DNA of 64,000 nt, taken from contig URQY01000006.1 of NCBI GenBank assembly GCA_900550165.1, positions 1 through 64,000 of the forward strand, written 5' to 3'. Every line of letters begins with the position of its first letter. Within the stretch, counting starts at the first letter, position 1. Under the pieces are notes generated by a model. The model worked only from the letters and a program-made list of their open reading frames with translations, did not search any database and was not told the DNA's origin. A program made the position numbers and the translations under genes. Of this stretch, positions 1-7,730 are shown one piece after another. Origin of the DNA: an uncultured Eubacteriales bacterium. GTDB taxonomy: Bacteria; Bacillota; Clostridia; Oscillospirales; Oscillospiraceae.

Positions 1-287
1 TTCTCTTTCCGAAGAGAATACCCCCTTTAGATCCCCCAGAGAAAGGCGAGGGGAGTCCCCCTCGACCCCCGCATTGGCAGTCGGGCGCTTGAAGCGCTGC
101 GCAGCCTGCGGAATCGGGTGCCTGCCAAGTAATGTATCTAAACGATTTGGTTTGCTCCTATTTTCGCTGCCGCTCTGCCTGCGATTCGGCAGCCTTACGC
201 AATTTCCGCCTACTTCAGATGTTATCGGCCTTGCAGGTGCCTACCGAGGCGGCATTGCTGCGCTCGCCGCTCGAGGCTGCGCCTTGT
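1..287. other. No supported gene (window edge)
   Basis: Short open frames cross this stretch, but none has a convincing ribosome binding site or protein-like composition. The first 70 bases are rich in C runs and the rest holds small GC-rich inverted repeats similar in style to the hairpin cluster at 917-1043. It may be the end of an element or gene lying outside the window. Nothing more can be supported. Confidence 0.5.
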
Positions 288-440
288 TCAGTCCTCTGCT
301 GTAATATAGATCTCTTCTGCCTTTTGTTGGGCGGCGATAAGGGTTGCTCTTGCATCGCCGTAGTTCTGTGATTCCATTTGTTCAAGTGCATCGGTCACTG
401 CGTTAAATAGCGTAGTATACATTTTCTGATAGTCCGTCAT
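288..440 (-). CDS. Small conserved-looking 50-aa protein, function unknown
   Basis: A 50-residue protein, starting MTDYQKMYTTLFNAVTDALE and ending with an acidic tail. It is preceded by a strong ribosome binding site (AAGGAGGGG, about 7 nt before the ATG), which is the main reason for calling it. It is soluble, with no membrane segment or cysteine, and is predicted from composition to be largely helical, with heptad-like spacing of Leu/Met/Ala suggesting a helical hairpin or coiled coil. Very similar short proteins of this type are, from memory, common beside mobile DNA in gut Clostridia, but no function is known to me. It is divergent from the XRE regulator that begins at 545, so the roughly 100 bp between them could hold shared promoters. 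Confidence 0.7.
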   Translation of the reverse strand: MTDYQKMYTTLFNAVTDALEQMESQNYGDARATLIAAQQKAEEIYITAED

Positions 441-544
441 TATTAAGCCCCTCCTTAACTCTTTTCGGTTATTTTAACTCAAAAGGGTTAATCTTTTCAA
501 GAGAAAATCGCTATTCTTTATGAAAAGAAAGCGGGGTGATCGTA

Positions 545-787
545 ATGACAGTAGGTGAAGCCGTGCGGCATCGCATTTCTTCGCTGTGCGAGGAACGGAA
601 TATCACGATCAACCGCCTGAGCATTCTAAGCGGTATTACGCAATCCACGCTCAACAATATTATAAGCGGTCGGAATCATACAACCACCGTTGCGACGATC
701 AAAAAACTCTGTGACGGTCTGAACATCACCGTTGACGAATTCTTCTGTCCCGAATACTTCCACGACCTGGAACAGGAATTAAAATAA
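545..787 (+). CDS. XRE-family helix-turn-helix regulator
   Basis: An 80-residue single-domain DNA-binding protein of the Cro/CI (XRE, HTH_3) fold, with no second domain. The five-helix core spans about residues 4-65: an N-terminal helix (VGEAVRHRISSLCEERNI), the turn and recognition helix (LSILSGITQSTLNNIISGRN), then a conserved C-terminal helix with LCDGLNITVDEFF. The ATG at 545 is preferred over the in-frame GTG at 536 because GCGGGG lies about 8 nt upstream of it. An intrinsic terminator follows immediately. Its neighbours do not reveal a target. It probably controls itself or the divergent 50-aa gene, as small XRE proteins commonly do; that is inference. Confidence 0.85.
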   Translation: MTVGEAVRHRISSLCEERNITINRLSILSGITQSTLNNIISGRNHTTTVATIKKLCDGLNITVDEFFCPEYFHDLEQELK

Positions 788-812
788 AACGACCGCGTAA
801 GCGGTCGTTTTA
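785..812. terminator. Bidirectional intrinsic terminator after the XRE gene
   Basis: Perfect 11-bp stem (AAAACGACCGC, loop GTAA, GCGGTCGTTTT) directly after the stop codon at 787, flanked by A and T runs on both sides. Confidence 0.9.
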
Positions 813-814
813 TT

Positions 815-1072
815 GATGTGCGGCGAGCGAAGCAATGCCGCACCCGCAGGCACACCCAATGCGGGATACGGCAAGATAGGCGCAGTGCTTGCCGGAAGCG
901 CCACAGGGTGGATAATCCAAAAAGGAGGGGCAAGGCCCCTCCCTTTTGGTCGTTAGGGGTGCAGGGGCGAAGTCGAAACGCCCCTGCCGTTCTCTTGGGG
1001 GTTTCAAAGGGGGCGTTCTCTCACGCGAGAGAACGCCCCCTTTGCCCCGTGCAGCGCCAAAGGCGCTGCTTC
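815..1072. repeat. Gene-free stretch with three consecutive hairpins
   Basis: No gene is supported here. Three inverted repeats follow each other. One is at 917-949: 15-bp arms with one mismatch and loop AAG. One is at 961-987: GCAGGGGCG and CGCCCCTGC. One is at 1006-1043: perfect 17-bp arms starting AAAGGGGGCG, loop ACGC. None is followed by a proper T run, so they are not simple terminators, though the last could stop the leftward gene ending at 1073. The arrangement looks like a palindromic, possibly dispersed, repeat unit. Upstream (816-950) a short frame could encode a roughly 45-aa Gly/Ala-rich peptide but has no ribosome binding site. Confidence 0.6.
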
Positions 1073-1510
1073 TCAATACTTCCTGTTGTAATACCAATAC
1101 GTCCCGCTGAAAATCACGCACTGCGCACAGGTCACAAGACACAGCACCTGCCCGATGATTGGCTGCTTGAACACTAAAAGCGCCAGCAGTCCCGCCGCGA
1201 GCTGGGCGTAGACGCAGATGAAAAACGTCATGCTGCGCGCCTTATTCGCAACATACACCGTGCGCTCATCCTTGAGCATCGCGTCATAATCCGCCGCCTT
1301 TTCCGGGTCGCGGCTCAGGCGGTAAACACGCAGCAGCCGCACCGCGCCGCAGACAAAGAGGCCGCAGCCAAGGCCGCTGTAAAAATCGCCCATGTGCGCA
1401 TCACCGAGCAGAAACCCGACGGCGAACATCACAAGGCCGATGGCGATCATCAGAATGCCGCACTTTCTCTGCTCCTGTAAATTCATACCCCTCACGAACT
1501 TCGAACTCAT
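1073..1510 (-). CDS. Four-helix integral membrane protein paired with an XRE regulator
   Basis: A 145-residue protein with four hydrophobic segments (about residues 17-36, 42-60, 94-112 and 118-137), a basic N-terminus and a polar loop between helices 2 and 3 containing RDPEKAADYDAMLKDER. Its ATG overlaps the stop codon of the upstream XRE gene (ATGA, 1507-1510), so the two are translationally coupled. HTH-plus-small-membrane-protein pairs of this kind (DUF2178-like or related) are frequent in Firmicutes, where the regulator controls the pair. The membrane protein's function is unknown to me. No catalytic motif or signal peptide is visible. Confidence 0.8.
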   Translation of the reverse strand: MSSKFVRGMNLQEQRKCGILMIAIGLVMFAVGFLLGDAHMGDFYSGLGCGLFVCGAVRLLRVYRLSRDPEKAADYDAMLKDERTVYVANKARSMTFFICVYAQLAAGLLALLVFKQPIIGQVLCLVTCAQCVIFSGTYWYYNRKY

Positions 1511-1710
1511 ACCTCTTCCTCCTCAAAAATGAAAATGTCCTCGATCTTCTCGCCAAAGAGCCGCGCGATGCTGTGCGCCAGCAGGATGGACGGGTTGTAC
1601 TTCCCGTTCTCGAGTGAAATGATCGTCTGGCGCGAGACGCCGAGTTCCGACGCCAACTGCTGCTGCGTCATGCCGCGCGCCTTTCTTCTCTCTTCAATGT
1701 GGTTTTTCAT
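1507..1710 (-). CDS. XRE-family transcriptional regulator (67 aa, YozG/PBSX type)
   Basis: A minimal 67-residue HTH_3 protein. The helix-turn-helix is at about residues 16-45 (MTQQQLASELGVSRQTIISL), followed by ENGKYNPS and the C-terminal helix, ending in an acidic EEEEV tail. This subclass usually represses its own operon. Consistent with that, its promoter (TTGACA at 1783-1778, 17-bp spacer, TATGCT at 1760-1755) is embedded in repeated TTTACATTTT boxes. It is the first gene of a two-gene leftward operon with the membrane protein that overlaps its stop codon. Confidence 0.9.
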   Translation of the reverse strand: MKNHIEERRKARGMTQQQLASELGVSRQTIISLENGKYNPSILLAHSIARLFGEKIEDIFIFEEEEV

Positions 1711-1742
1711 GGCCTCTCTCCGTTTTCTAAAGTCAAGTCCGC

Positions 1743-1799
1743 TTTACATTTTGGAGCATACCACTGCGCGCGCAAAATGTCAAGCACCTTTTACATTTT
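1743..1799 (-). promoter_or_regulatory. Promoter with repeated TTTACATTTT boxes, likely XRE operator
   Basis: TTGACA (complement of 1778-1783) and TATGCT (complement of 1755-1760) are separated by 17 bp and point at the XRE gene. TTTACATTTT occurs exactly at 1743-1752 and 1790-1799, and its near-copy TTGACATTTT lies inverted at 1774-1783, overlapping the -35 box. This is a natural autoregulatory operator arrangement; binding is inferred. Confidence 0.65.
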
Positions 1800-1805
1800 T
1801 TTGCA

Positions 1806-1834
1806 TTGCTTTTGTTCCTGCGCTTTGCTACAAT
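1806..1834 (+). promoter_or_regulatory. Promoter for rpe-recR
   Basis: TTGCTT at 1806-1811 and TACAAT at 1829-1834, with a 17-bp spacer, lie 37 bp upstream of the rpe start. Confidence 0.6.
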
Positions 1835-1870
1835 AAACGTTGAGAAAATTTTCGCAGGAGGGCTCATTTC

Positions 1871-2518
1871 ATGTCTGTCAAGATCGCACCGTCCATCCTC
1901 TCCGCCGACTTTGCCGAGCTCGGTGCCGGCGTCGAGGCCATCTCTACCGCCGACTACGTCCATTTCGACGTGATGGACGGCTGCTTTGTCCCCAATATCA
2001 GCATCGGCATCCCCGTGCTCCAGTCCATCCGCAAGCGCACGTCACTGCCCATTGACGTGCACCTGATGATCGTGCAGCCCGAGCGCTATGTCGATCAGTT
2101 CTGCGACGCGGGCGCGGACCTTGTCACCTGCCATGTCGAAGCCGACACGCCGGAGAAGATCCATCTTGCGCTCGACAAGATCCACGCCAGGGGCAAGAAG
2201 GCCGGCGTCGTCTTAAAGCCGAACACGCGCGCTGAGGCGGTGCTGCCGTTTCTTGACCAGTGCGACATCGTGCTCGTGATGACCGTCGAGCCGGGCTTTG
2301 GCGGGCAGAAGTTCATGGCCGACATGATGCCCAAGGTCGCCGCCATCCGCCGCTATATCGACGAGCGCGGCCTTGCCTGCGAGCTCGAGGTCGACGGCGG
2401 TGTCGACGCCGTGACGTGCAAGACCTGCATCGAAGCGGGCGCAAACGTGCTCGTCGCGGGCTCCGCCGTCTACAAGGCCGCGGATATCCCCGCCAAGATC
2501 AGAGAGCTGAGAGGTTAA
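1871..2518 (+). CDS. rpe: Ribulose-phosphate 3-epimerase
   Basis: A cytoplasmic TIM-barrel enzyme interconverting D-ribulose 5-phosphate and D-xylulose 5-phosphate in the non-oxidative pentose phosphate pathway. The 215-residue length is standard. The family's metal ligands and catalytic acids are all visible: H31-F-D33-V-M-D35 in HFDVMDGCFVPN, H64 in DVHLMI, and D175 in EVDGGV. The phosphate-binding stretch VEPGFGGQKF (139-148) and the C-terminal GSAVYKA are intact. AGGAGGG lies 8 nt upstream of the ATG. recR follows after 4 bp, so the two are co-transcribed. Confidence 0.97.
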   Translation: MSVKIAPSILSADFAELGAGVEAISTADYVHFDVMDGCFVPNISIGIPVLQSIRKRTSLPIDVHLMIVQPERYVDQFCDAGADLVTCHVEADTPEKIHLALDKIHARGKKAGVVLKPNTRAEAVLPFLDQCDIVLVMTVEPGFGGQKFMADMMPKVAAIRRYIDERGLACELEVDGGVDAVTCKTCIEAGANVLVAGSAVYKAADIPAKIRELRG

Positions 2519-2522
2519 GTCC

Positions 2523-3122
2523 ATGGAATACTTTCCCGCGGCGCTGGAAAAGCTCGTCGAGCAGTTCGCGCGCTTACCCGGCATCGGCAGCAAGAGCGCG
2601 CAGCGCCTTGCCTTTTTCGTGCTGAGCCTGCCGGAGGAGGAGGCCAAGGCCTTTGCCGACGCCATCGTCGATGCCAAGCGCACCGTCACCTTCTGCCCCG
2701 TCTGCCGCAACCTGACCGATGGGGGGCTCTGCCCCATCTGTTCGTCGCCCAAGCGCGACGAGCACGTGATCTGCGTGGTCGCCGACCCGCGCGACGTTGT
2801 CGCCATCGAGCGCGCGCGCGAGTACAACGGCCGGTATCACGTGCTGCACGGCGTCATCTCGCCGATGAATCACGTGGGGCCCGACGATCTGGAGATCAAG
2901 CCGCTTTTAGACCGCGTGGCCCAGGGGAACATCGAAGAGGTCATCATGGCCACAAATCCCGACACCGAGGGCGAGGCGACGGCGATGTACCTCGCCCGCC
3001 TTCTGCGGCCGTTCGGCGTGCGCGTCACGCGCCTTGCCTACGGCATCCCCGTGGGCGGGCACCTTGAGTTTGCCGACGATGCCACGCTGATGCGGGCGCT
3101 CGAAGGGCGAAGAGATATCTGA
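2523..3122 (+). CDS. recR: Recombination mediator protein RecR
   Basis: RecR acts with RecO (and RecF) to load RecA onto SSB-coated single-stranded DNA during gap repair. The 199-residue protein has the helix-hairpin-helix motif near residue 20 (LPGIGSKSAQRLAF), a four-cysteine zinc finger (C58, C61, C70, C73), a Toprim domain from about 80 with YHVLHGVISPMN at 105-116, and a C-terminal Walker-like segment LAYGIPVGGHLEFADDATL. The position often occupied by Glu or Gln after ICVV is Ala here, which seems tolerated in this family. It lies 4 bp after rpe and ends at a strong terminator. Confidence 0.97.
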   Translation: MEYFPAALEKLVEQFARLPGIGSKSAQRLAFFVLSLPEEEAKAFADAIVDAKRTVTFCPVCRNLTDGGLCPICSSPKRDEHVICVVADPRDVVAIERAREYNGRYHVLHGVISPMNHVGPDDLEIKPLLDRVAQGNIEEVIMATNPDTEGEATAMYLARLLRPFGVRVTRLAYGIPVGGHLEFADDATLMRALEGRRDI

Positions 3123-3130
3123 ACAACAAA

Positions 3131-3160
3131 AAAAGGCGAGTCCCTTGGGACTCGCCTTTT
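3131..3160. terminator. Bidirectional terminator between recR and the convergent membrane gene
   Basis: A perfect palindrome: AAAAGGCGAGTCCC, TT loop, GGGACTCGCCTTTT. It ends the rpe-recR transcript and, from the other strand, the leftward gene ending at 3173. Confidence 0.93.
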
Positions 3161-3172
3161 CTGATTCGTTTT

Positions 3173-3946
3173 TTACATCATCTTGATGGTGTAGTACACC
3201 GCAAGGAGGAAGGTGCCGACCGCAAGGACCCACAGCCCGTAGTAGGCAATGCCGGTCGCAAACAGCGCGATCACGATGGCCGCGACACACACGGCGAGCA
3301 CCGCGTAGATGAGCTTGTAGTTGCCGTCGACCGACACGATGCGAAGGTCGCCGAGCTTTTCGAGCTTGCCGTCGTTCTTGCCCGCCTTGGAAACGGCAAC
3401 GGCAAGCGCGGCGATCACAAGCGCCGCGAACACGCTGCATCCGACCACAAGGCCGTGCCACGTGTCGCTCCCACCGCCGCGGTGGATGAGGTACATCGCC
3501 ATCATCGCCGCCGTCAGCGCAAGCGCCTGGAGCGAAAACTCACGCGGGTAGAGCAGGAACACGATGCCCAGCAGCATCGCCGCCGGCACGAGCACGCACA
3601 TCGCTGTTGTGCCCTGCGGGTAGATCTTGAGCATCAACTGAGACGACACGGCAAAGAAGAAGCCGACGCACAAAAGCCACGGCGCGGCGGGCGCGAAGCG
3701 CGTCCACTTTCCGCGCATGATCCACAGCACGAGCCCCGCGCCGAACGCGGCAGCACCGACGATGCCGAGGACCTTCAGAACGGTCATCATCGTCAGGACC
3801 TGTCCCACAGCGCCCTTGACGAAGTAGTTGTTCACCATCAGCAGATAAAATTCGGCCACCAGCCCGACCACCAGCAGGATCATCGCACGGTTGACATTGC
3901 GGTCACTATTGGCCATGCGCTCTGCGCGCTTGTTGTTTTTTGCCAT
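3173..3946 (-). CDS. Polytopic membrane protein, function unknown
   Basis: 257 residues with a basic N-terminus (MAKNNKRAERMANSDRNVNR) and seven likely membrane helices: about residues 20-38, 50-75, 88-106, 114-133, 138-152, 163-185 and 212-255, the last region holding two. A hydrophilic loop around 186-208 (AGKNDGKLEKLGDLRIVSVDG) is probably cytoplasmic. No transporter signature, enzyme motif or repeat is recognised. The start is supported by GGAGG-type sequence just upstream (complement of GAGCCTCC at 3955-3962). It is transcribed alone, convergent with recR and divergent from dut. Confidence 0.75.
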   Translation of the reverse strand: MAKNNKRAERMANSDRNVNRAMILLVVGLVAEFYLLMVNNYFVKGAVGQVLTMMTVLKVLGIVGAAAFGAGLVLWIMRGKWTRFAPAAPWLLCVGFFFAVSSQLMLKIYPQGTTAMCVLVPAAMLLGIVFLLYPREFSLQALALTAAMMAMYLIHRGGGSDTWHGLVVGCSVFAALVIAALAVAVSKAGKNDGKLEKLGDLRIVSVDGNYKLIYAVLAVCVAAIVIALFATGIAYYGLWVLAVGTFLLAVYYTIKMM

Positions 3947-4099
3947 CTATTCGAGCCTCCAGAAAGGTTATCGTTTTGTAAGCGCCCTTCGCGAGCGGAA
4001 ACATTACATCATAGTATAATAGCAGAAGAGGGCGCGTTTGGCAAGGGAAAATTCTCTTTCTTCTGCCAAAGGCTGCCTTTTTCCGTCTTTACGGCGCGC

Positions 4100-4128
4100 T
4101 TGCTTTTCTCCCCCCCGCCCCGTATAAT
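4100..4128 (+). promoter_or_regulatory. Promoter for dut
   Basis: TTGCTT (4100-4105), 17-bp spacer and a consensus TATAAT (4123-4128) lie 32 bp upstream of the dut ATG. Confidence 0.65.
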
Positions 4129-4160
4129 AAGGGTGCAGAAAAGAAAAGGAGGACTCCTCT

Positions 4161-4604
4161 ATGTCTATGGTCCGGATCAAAAGGCTGCGCAAAAACGCAG
4201 TTCTTCCCACGCACGGCTCCGCGTATGCCGCGGGCTACGACCTGTGCGCCTGTCTTGACGGCGACGGCGCCGTCGTCATCCCCCCGCACCACACCGTCAA
4301 GATCGGCACGGGCCTTGCCTTCGCCCTGCCCGAGGGCACGTTCGGCGCGGTCTTCGCCCGCAGCGGCTTAGCGGCCAAGCAGGACCTGCGCCCCGCCAAC
4401 TGCGTCGGCGTGGTCGACAGCGACTACCGCGGCGAGTGCTTCATCGCCCTGCACAACGACAGCAACGAAGAGCGAACCGTGCGCCACGGCGACCGCATCG
4501 CCCAGCTCGTGCTGCTGCCCTTCCTCCCGATGGAGTTTGAAGAGGCCGACGAGCTGCCCGAGACCGTGCGCGGCGAGGGCGGCTTTGGCAGCACGGGCCG
4601 CTGA
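4161..4604 (+). CDS. dut: dUTP diphosphatase (dUTPase)
   Basis: Hydrolyses dUTP to dUMP and pyrophosphate, keeping uracil out of DNA and feeding thymidylate synthesis. The 147-residue length fits the trimeric family. All five motifs are visible: AGYDLCA (24-30), RSGLA (67-71), CVGVVDSDYRGE (81-92, with the catalytic Asp at 86), GDRIAQLVLL (110-119) and the C-terminal P-loop-like RGEGGFGSTGR (137-147). GGAGG lies 8 nt before the chosen ATG; the ATG two codons later is possible. It converges on the SDR gene with only 6 bp between stop codons and no terminator in between. Confidence 0.96.
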   Translation: MSMVRIKRLRKNAVLPTHGSAYAAGYDLCACLDGDGAVVIPPHHTVKIGTGLAFALPEGTFGAVFARSGLAAKQDLRPANCVGVVDSDYRGECFIALHNDSNEERTVRHGDRIAQLVLLPFLPMEFEEADELPETVRGEGGFGSTGR

Positions 4605-4610
4605 AGCGGT

Positions 4611-5345
4611 CTACAGCACGAACGCCCCGTCCACCGCGAGCACCTGTCCCGTGACGAAGGAGGCCTTTTCCGAGGCGAGATACGATACCGCCGCGGCGAT
4701 ATCTTCGGGCTTTCCGATGCGCCCGAGCGGTGTCTGCTCTCTCAGGTCGCGGATCGTCTCCTCGCCCAGCACCCTGACCATGTCTGTCTCAATGACGCCG
4801 GGCGCAACGCAGTTGACGCGGATGCCGCTGGGCGCAAGCTCCATGGCAAGCGAGCGCGTGAGGCCGATGAGCGCGTGCTTCGTGCAGGAATACGTCACCT
4901 CGCACGAAGCACCGTGCTGGCCCCAGATGGAGGAAATATTGATGATGCAGCCGCTTTTCTCGTGCAGCATTCGCGGCAGCACCGCCTGGATCGTATTGCG
5001 CGCGCCGCAGAGGTTCACGCCGAAGTAGCGGTCCCACTCCTCGTCCGTCACGTCTTGAAAAAGTCCCTGCCCGGCAACGCCTGCGTTGTTCACAAGCAGC
5101 GTGACCGGCCCAAGCTCGCGCTCGCAGCGCGCGACCATATCGTTCACCTGCGCGCGTACGGAAACGTCCGCCTGCACCGCGATGGCCTCGCAGCCCTCGC
5201 TGCGCAGCAGCGCCGTGAGTTCGTCGGCCTTGTCCTGTCTCTCATAATAATTCACGCATACGGCGTAGCCGTCGTGCGCAAGCTGATATGCCGTCGCGCG
5301 GCCGATGCCGCGGGACGAGCCTGTAATAAGCGCCACTTTTTTCAT
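4611..5345 (-). CDS. SDR-family oxidoreductase, FabG-like 3-oxoacyl-ACP reductase
   Basis: A classical short-chain dehydrogenase/reductase of 244 residues. The Rossmann motif TGSSRGIG (8-15), NNAG (87-90), the catalytic Asn near 111, Ser 138/139, Tyr152 and Lys156 (YSCTK) are all present, and the C-terminus ends GQVLAVDGAF, typical of FabG. It would reduce an oxoacyl-ACP or a related keto substrate with NAD(P)H. No fatty-acid synthesis genes are adjacent, so the substrate is uncertain. The ATG at 5345 is chosen because GGAGG lies 7 nt upstream; an upstream in-frame start lacks this. Its promoter region borders the mobile element. Confidence 0.88.
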   Translation of the reverse strand: MKKVALITGSSRGIGRATAYQLAHDGYAVCVNYYERQDKADELTALLRSEGCEAIAVQADVSVRAQVNDMVARCERELGPVTLLVNNAGVAGQGLFQDVTDEEWDRYFGVNLCGARNTIQAVLPRMLHEKSGCIINISSIWGQHGASCEVTYSCTKHALIGLTRSLAMELAPSGIRVNCVAPGVIETDMVRVLGEETIRDLREQTPLGRIGKPEDIAAAVSYLASEKASFVTGQVLAVDGAFVL

Positions 5346-5645
5346 GCAGCTGCCTCCAAACGTCAAAGTTCCCGCTTAGTATATTGGAATCGCTGCAAAA
5401 AAGCAAGCGCTCCCATCGCGCCTTGCCCGTCAGGGCAACAGCGCCGCGCACCTTCGTCCGGCGCAGGCATTCCTACCCACGCCGTCCCCTCGGCGCTTTT
5501 GCGCCGTACAAGCGTTTTGCGCGGCAAAACCTTGGCGCAGGGCGAATTCACTTCGCCCGAGCATTTTGATGTCTTGCGGTTTCCAAAAAATAAGAGACGC
5601 CTTTCCGCTACTCCTGATAGGGGTACCTTGAAGCGTGTCCTCGGA
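5346..5645. other. Gene-free left flank of the mobile element
   Basis: No gene is supported. The stretch contains small GC-rich inverted repeats (for example TTGCCC/GGGCAA around 5424-5436 and GGGCGAA/TTCGCCC around 5541-5560) and the left junction of the inserted element near its right end. The SDR promoter should lie here. The host-to-element boundary cannot be fixed from sequence alone; a candidate core is TGTCCT at 5636-5641. Confidence 0.5.
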
Positions 5646-7322
5646 TTAGGCAGGCAGTGCAATTGTACCGTCTGCCTTTTCTGTTGTCTCTCCGCATAGA
5701 AGCATATCGTCTGTCTCGTTGAGGTTGAAGTCCCGAAAACAGATGTGGATCTTCTGCGGTGCGTGCTTGGAGTATTTGACCTCTTTCTCATACACGATGA
5801 TTTTCGCCACAAAGGTGCGGAGCAGTTCCGGGGTCAGTTCCGTCATGTCGGTGAACTTTCTGGCCTTGGCGATGAAGTTCTTGGCGTTGGCCATGCTACT
5901 GCGTAGTTTCTCCAGGCGCTCCTCCGTGGCAGGGATGGCTTCGGCCAGCTGCGCTTTCTCCTTGGAGTATGCCTCAGACAGCAAACGGAACTGCTCATTG
6001 CTCACCCGTCCCAAGGCGCTGTCCTCATACATCCGCTTGAACACTACATCCAGTTCGCCATCCCGTTTCCGCATCGTGGACAATTCCCGTTCCAACCCCC
6101 GGATCTCCTTTGCCACCTCAGTAGATTGCTTTTGCTGAATATATGCGGCGAACCGCTCCGGGTCGCTCCTGGCAAACTCTGTGGCTCTGCGGATTGTTTC
6201 CAGCACGATTTCCTTCAGTGCCACTTCCCGGATATAGTGAGCGCTACACACTTCTGCCCCGTCCTTCTTGTAGGTGCGGCAGGTGAAATGATTCTGTTCC
6301 GGCTTCATGGTGTGCGCCCGGTGCAATACCATGGGCTTACCGCAGTCCGCACAATACACCAATCCAGAGAACATATTCTGCTCATCCGTATTCGTGCGGC
6401 GGCGCTTATGAGATCGCACCTCCTGTACGATATCCCAGGTTTCCTGATCCACCAGCTCTTCATGAGTATTCTCAAAGATAAGCCACTCTGATTTGGGGCG
6501 TTCACATCGTTTTTTGTCCTTGTAGGACTTGGTGCTGTAGCGAAGGTTGACCGTGTGCCCAAGGTAGACCATGTTCTGAAGCATATCCGCCACCATGTCG
6601 CCAGTCCAGTTGTAGGGCCGCTCTGCATTCAGCCCGGAATGGGATGTGCCGAATTTCGTATAGGCGTACATGGATGGACTGTAGATGCATTCTTTCTTGA
6701 GCTGCTTTGCAATCTGGGCTGGTCCCATTCCGCCGGCGCACATGGCGAAGATGCGTTTGACGACAGCCGCCGCCTCCTCATCCACCAACAGAGGAGAGTC
6801 CTTGGTTGCACCCTTGCGGTAGCCGTAAGGAGCTCGTGTCCCCACCCGGATTCCCCGCTGTGCCTTGGCGTTCACTACATTCCGCACCTTGCGGCTGCAG
6901 TCCCGCACGTGCCACTCATTGAACAAATTCTTGAAAGGCATCAGCTCGTTGCTGTTTTCATACTTGGTGTCAACATTGTCGTTGACAGCGATGTAGCGCA
7001 CATCATTGGAAGGGAATATCTCCTCGATATAAAGACCGGTGTGCAGTTGGTTTCTTCCAAGGCGGGAAAGATCCTTTGTGATGATGACGGCGATGTCGCC
7101 GTTGCTCATGTCATCCATCATCTGTTCAAAGGCTGGGCGATTGAAATTCGCGCCGGAATAGCCATCGTCCACATAAAATCTGGTGTTCTGGAACCCATTC
7201 TCATCGGCGTACTTTTGCAGGATAAGTTTTTGGTTCTGGATACTGTTGGAGTCGCCCTCCAGATTATCATCTCGGGACAGACGGCAATAGAGCGCCGTGA
7301 TCTTTTGGTTTGGCTGTAACAT
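5646..7322 (-). CDS. Large serine recombinase (integrase/excisionase of the element)
   Basis: A 558-residue site-specific recombinase that integrates and excises the element through a 5'-phosphoserine intermediate. Domain order: resolvase catalytic domain (1 to about 150, nucleophile Ser16 in YCRLSRDD; conserved DLSRLGRN near 85), recombinase DNA-binding domain (about 165-300), zinc ribbon with CADCGKP and paired cysteines near CRTYKKDGAEVC, a coiled-coil-rich stretch (about 400-500) and a DUF4368-like C-terminus. The ATG at 7322 is chosen because AAGGAGG lies 5 nt upstream; a longer frame begins at 7370 without a ribosome binding site. It lies at the extreme left end of the element reading outward, as usual for such integrases. 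Confidence 0.95.
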   Translation of the reverse strand: MLQPNQKITALYCRLSRDDNLEGDSNSIQNQKLILQKYADENGFQNTRFYVDDGYSGANFNRPAFEQMMDDMSNGDIAVIITKDLSRLGRNQLHTGLYIEEIFPSNDVRYIAVNDNVDTKYENSNELMPFKNLFNEWHVRDCSRKVRNVVNAKAQRGIRVGTRAPYGYRKGATKDSPLLVDEEAAAVVKRIFAMCAGGMGPAQIAKQLKKECIYSPSMYAYTKFGTSHSGLNAERPYNWTGDMVADMLQNMVYLGHTVNLRYSTKSYKDKKRCERPKSEWLIFENTHEELVDQETWDIVQEVRSHKRRRTNTDEQNMFSGLVYCADCGKPMVLHRAHTMKPEQNHFTCRTYKKDGAEVCSAHYIREVALKEIVLETIRRATEFARSDPERFAAYIQQKQSTEVAKEIRGLERELSTMRKRDGELDVVFKRMYEDSALGRVSNEQFRLLSEAYSKEKAQLAEAIPATEERLEKLRSSMANAKNFIAKARKFTDMTELTPELLRTFVAKIIVYEKEVKYSKHAPQKIHICFRDFNLNETDDMLLCGETTEKADGTIALPA

Positions 7323-7345
7323 ATTGACCTCCTTCATAAAATGCC

Positions 7346-7390
7346 AAACCGATTGAGAGATTGCAACCATACAATACCCTCAATCGGTTT
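7346..7390. repeat. Inverted repeat upstream of the recombinase gene
   Basis: AAACCGATTGAG (7346-7357) and CTCAATCGGTTT (7379-7390) form a perfect 12-bp inverted repeat around a 21-bp spacer, 24 bp upstream of the recombinase start. The left arm extended by three bases (7346-7360) occurs inverted at 19284-19298 near the element's right end. It could be an operator, a recombinase accessory site, or the terminator of the small gene ending at 7414. Confidence 0.7.
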
Positions 7391-7413
7391 GTTTGTCTAT
7401 GCGAACCTGTTTT

Positions 7414-7680
7414 TCAGGCGGAAATATTTTTTGCGTCCTGCTCCAGGTCGATGACCTGTTTCATAAGATCGACCGTAGATTGCGTTCCTCCGAAACTGAA
7501 TTCCGCGAACACAATGTACTCTCTGCCGCATACATGCTGTCGGCGGCTTTTTATAATCTTGCCGTCCCTTTCTTCCACTGCGGTATCCCGCACTGCCTTG
7601 GCAGAGGGAATATCCTCATCTCCATGCTTTTCTTCACTGTAGGAGCGGGGACGCTCATTGTATTTGAATTTATACGCCAT
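7414..7680 (-). CDS. Small mobile-element protein, TnpW-like
   Basis: An 88-residue protein. The polar N-terminal half (starting MAYKFKYNERPRSYSEEKHG) is probably disordered. The C-terminal half, GREYIVFAEFSFGGTQST then a Leu-rich helix, resembles the compact beta-hairpin-plus-helix of transposon-encoded TnpW proteins; that match is from memory and tentative. The ATG at 7680 follows GGGGAAAGGAACG. It lies between relaxase and recombinase genes, all leftward, and is probably co-transcribed with the relaxase. Function is unknown; its position suggests an accessory role in mobilization or excision. Confidence 0.7.
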   Translation of the reverse strand: MAYKFKYNERPRSYSEEKHGDEDIPSAKAVRDTAVEERDGKIIKSRRQHVCGREYIVFAEFSFGGTQSTVDLMKQVIDLEQDAKNISA

Positions 7681-7730
7681 ATCGTTCCTTTCCCCTGACG
7701 CTACAGTCAGGCAACAAAAATAGCAGACCG

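Noticed and set aside
74..371. Two overlapping plus-strand frames near the window start
   Set aside because: No ribosome binding site, and they overlap the better-supported 50-aa gene on the other strand.
2523..3122. RecR Toprim residue (Ala instead of the acidic residue after ICVV)
   Set aside because: Other Firmicute RecR proteins also vary here (Gln in Bacillus as I recall), so it is not a sign of inactivation.
7323..7370. A longer recombinase N-terminus starting at 7370
   Set aside because: The added 16 residues lack a ribosome binding site, run through an inverted repeat and precede a well-placed AAGGAGG and ATG at 7322.
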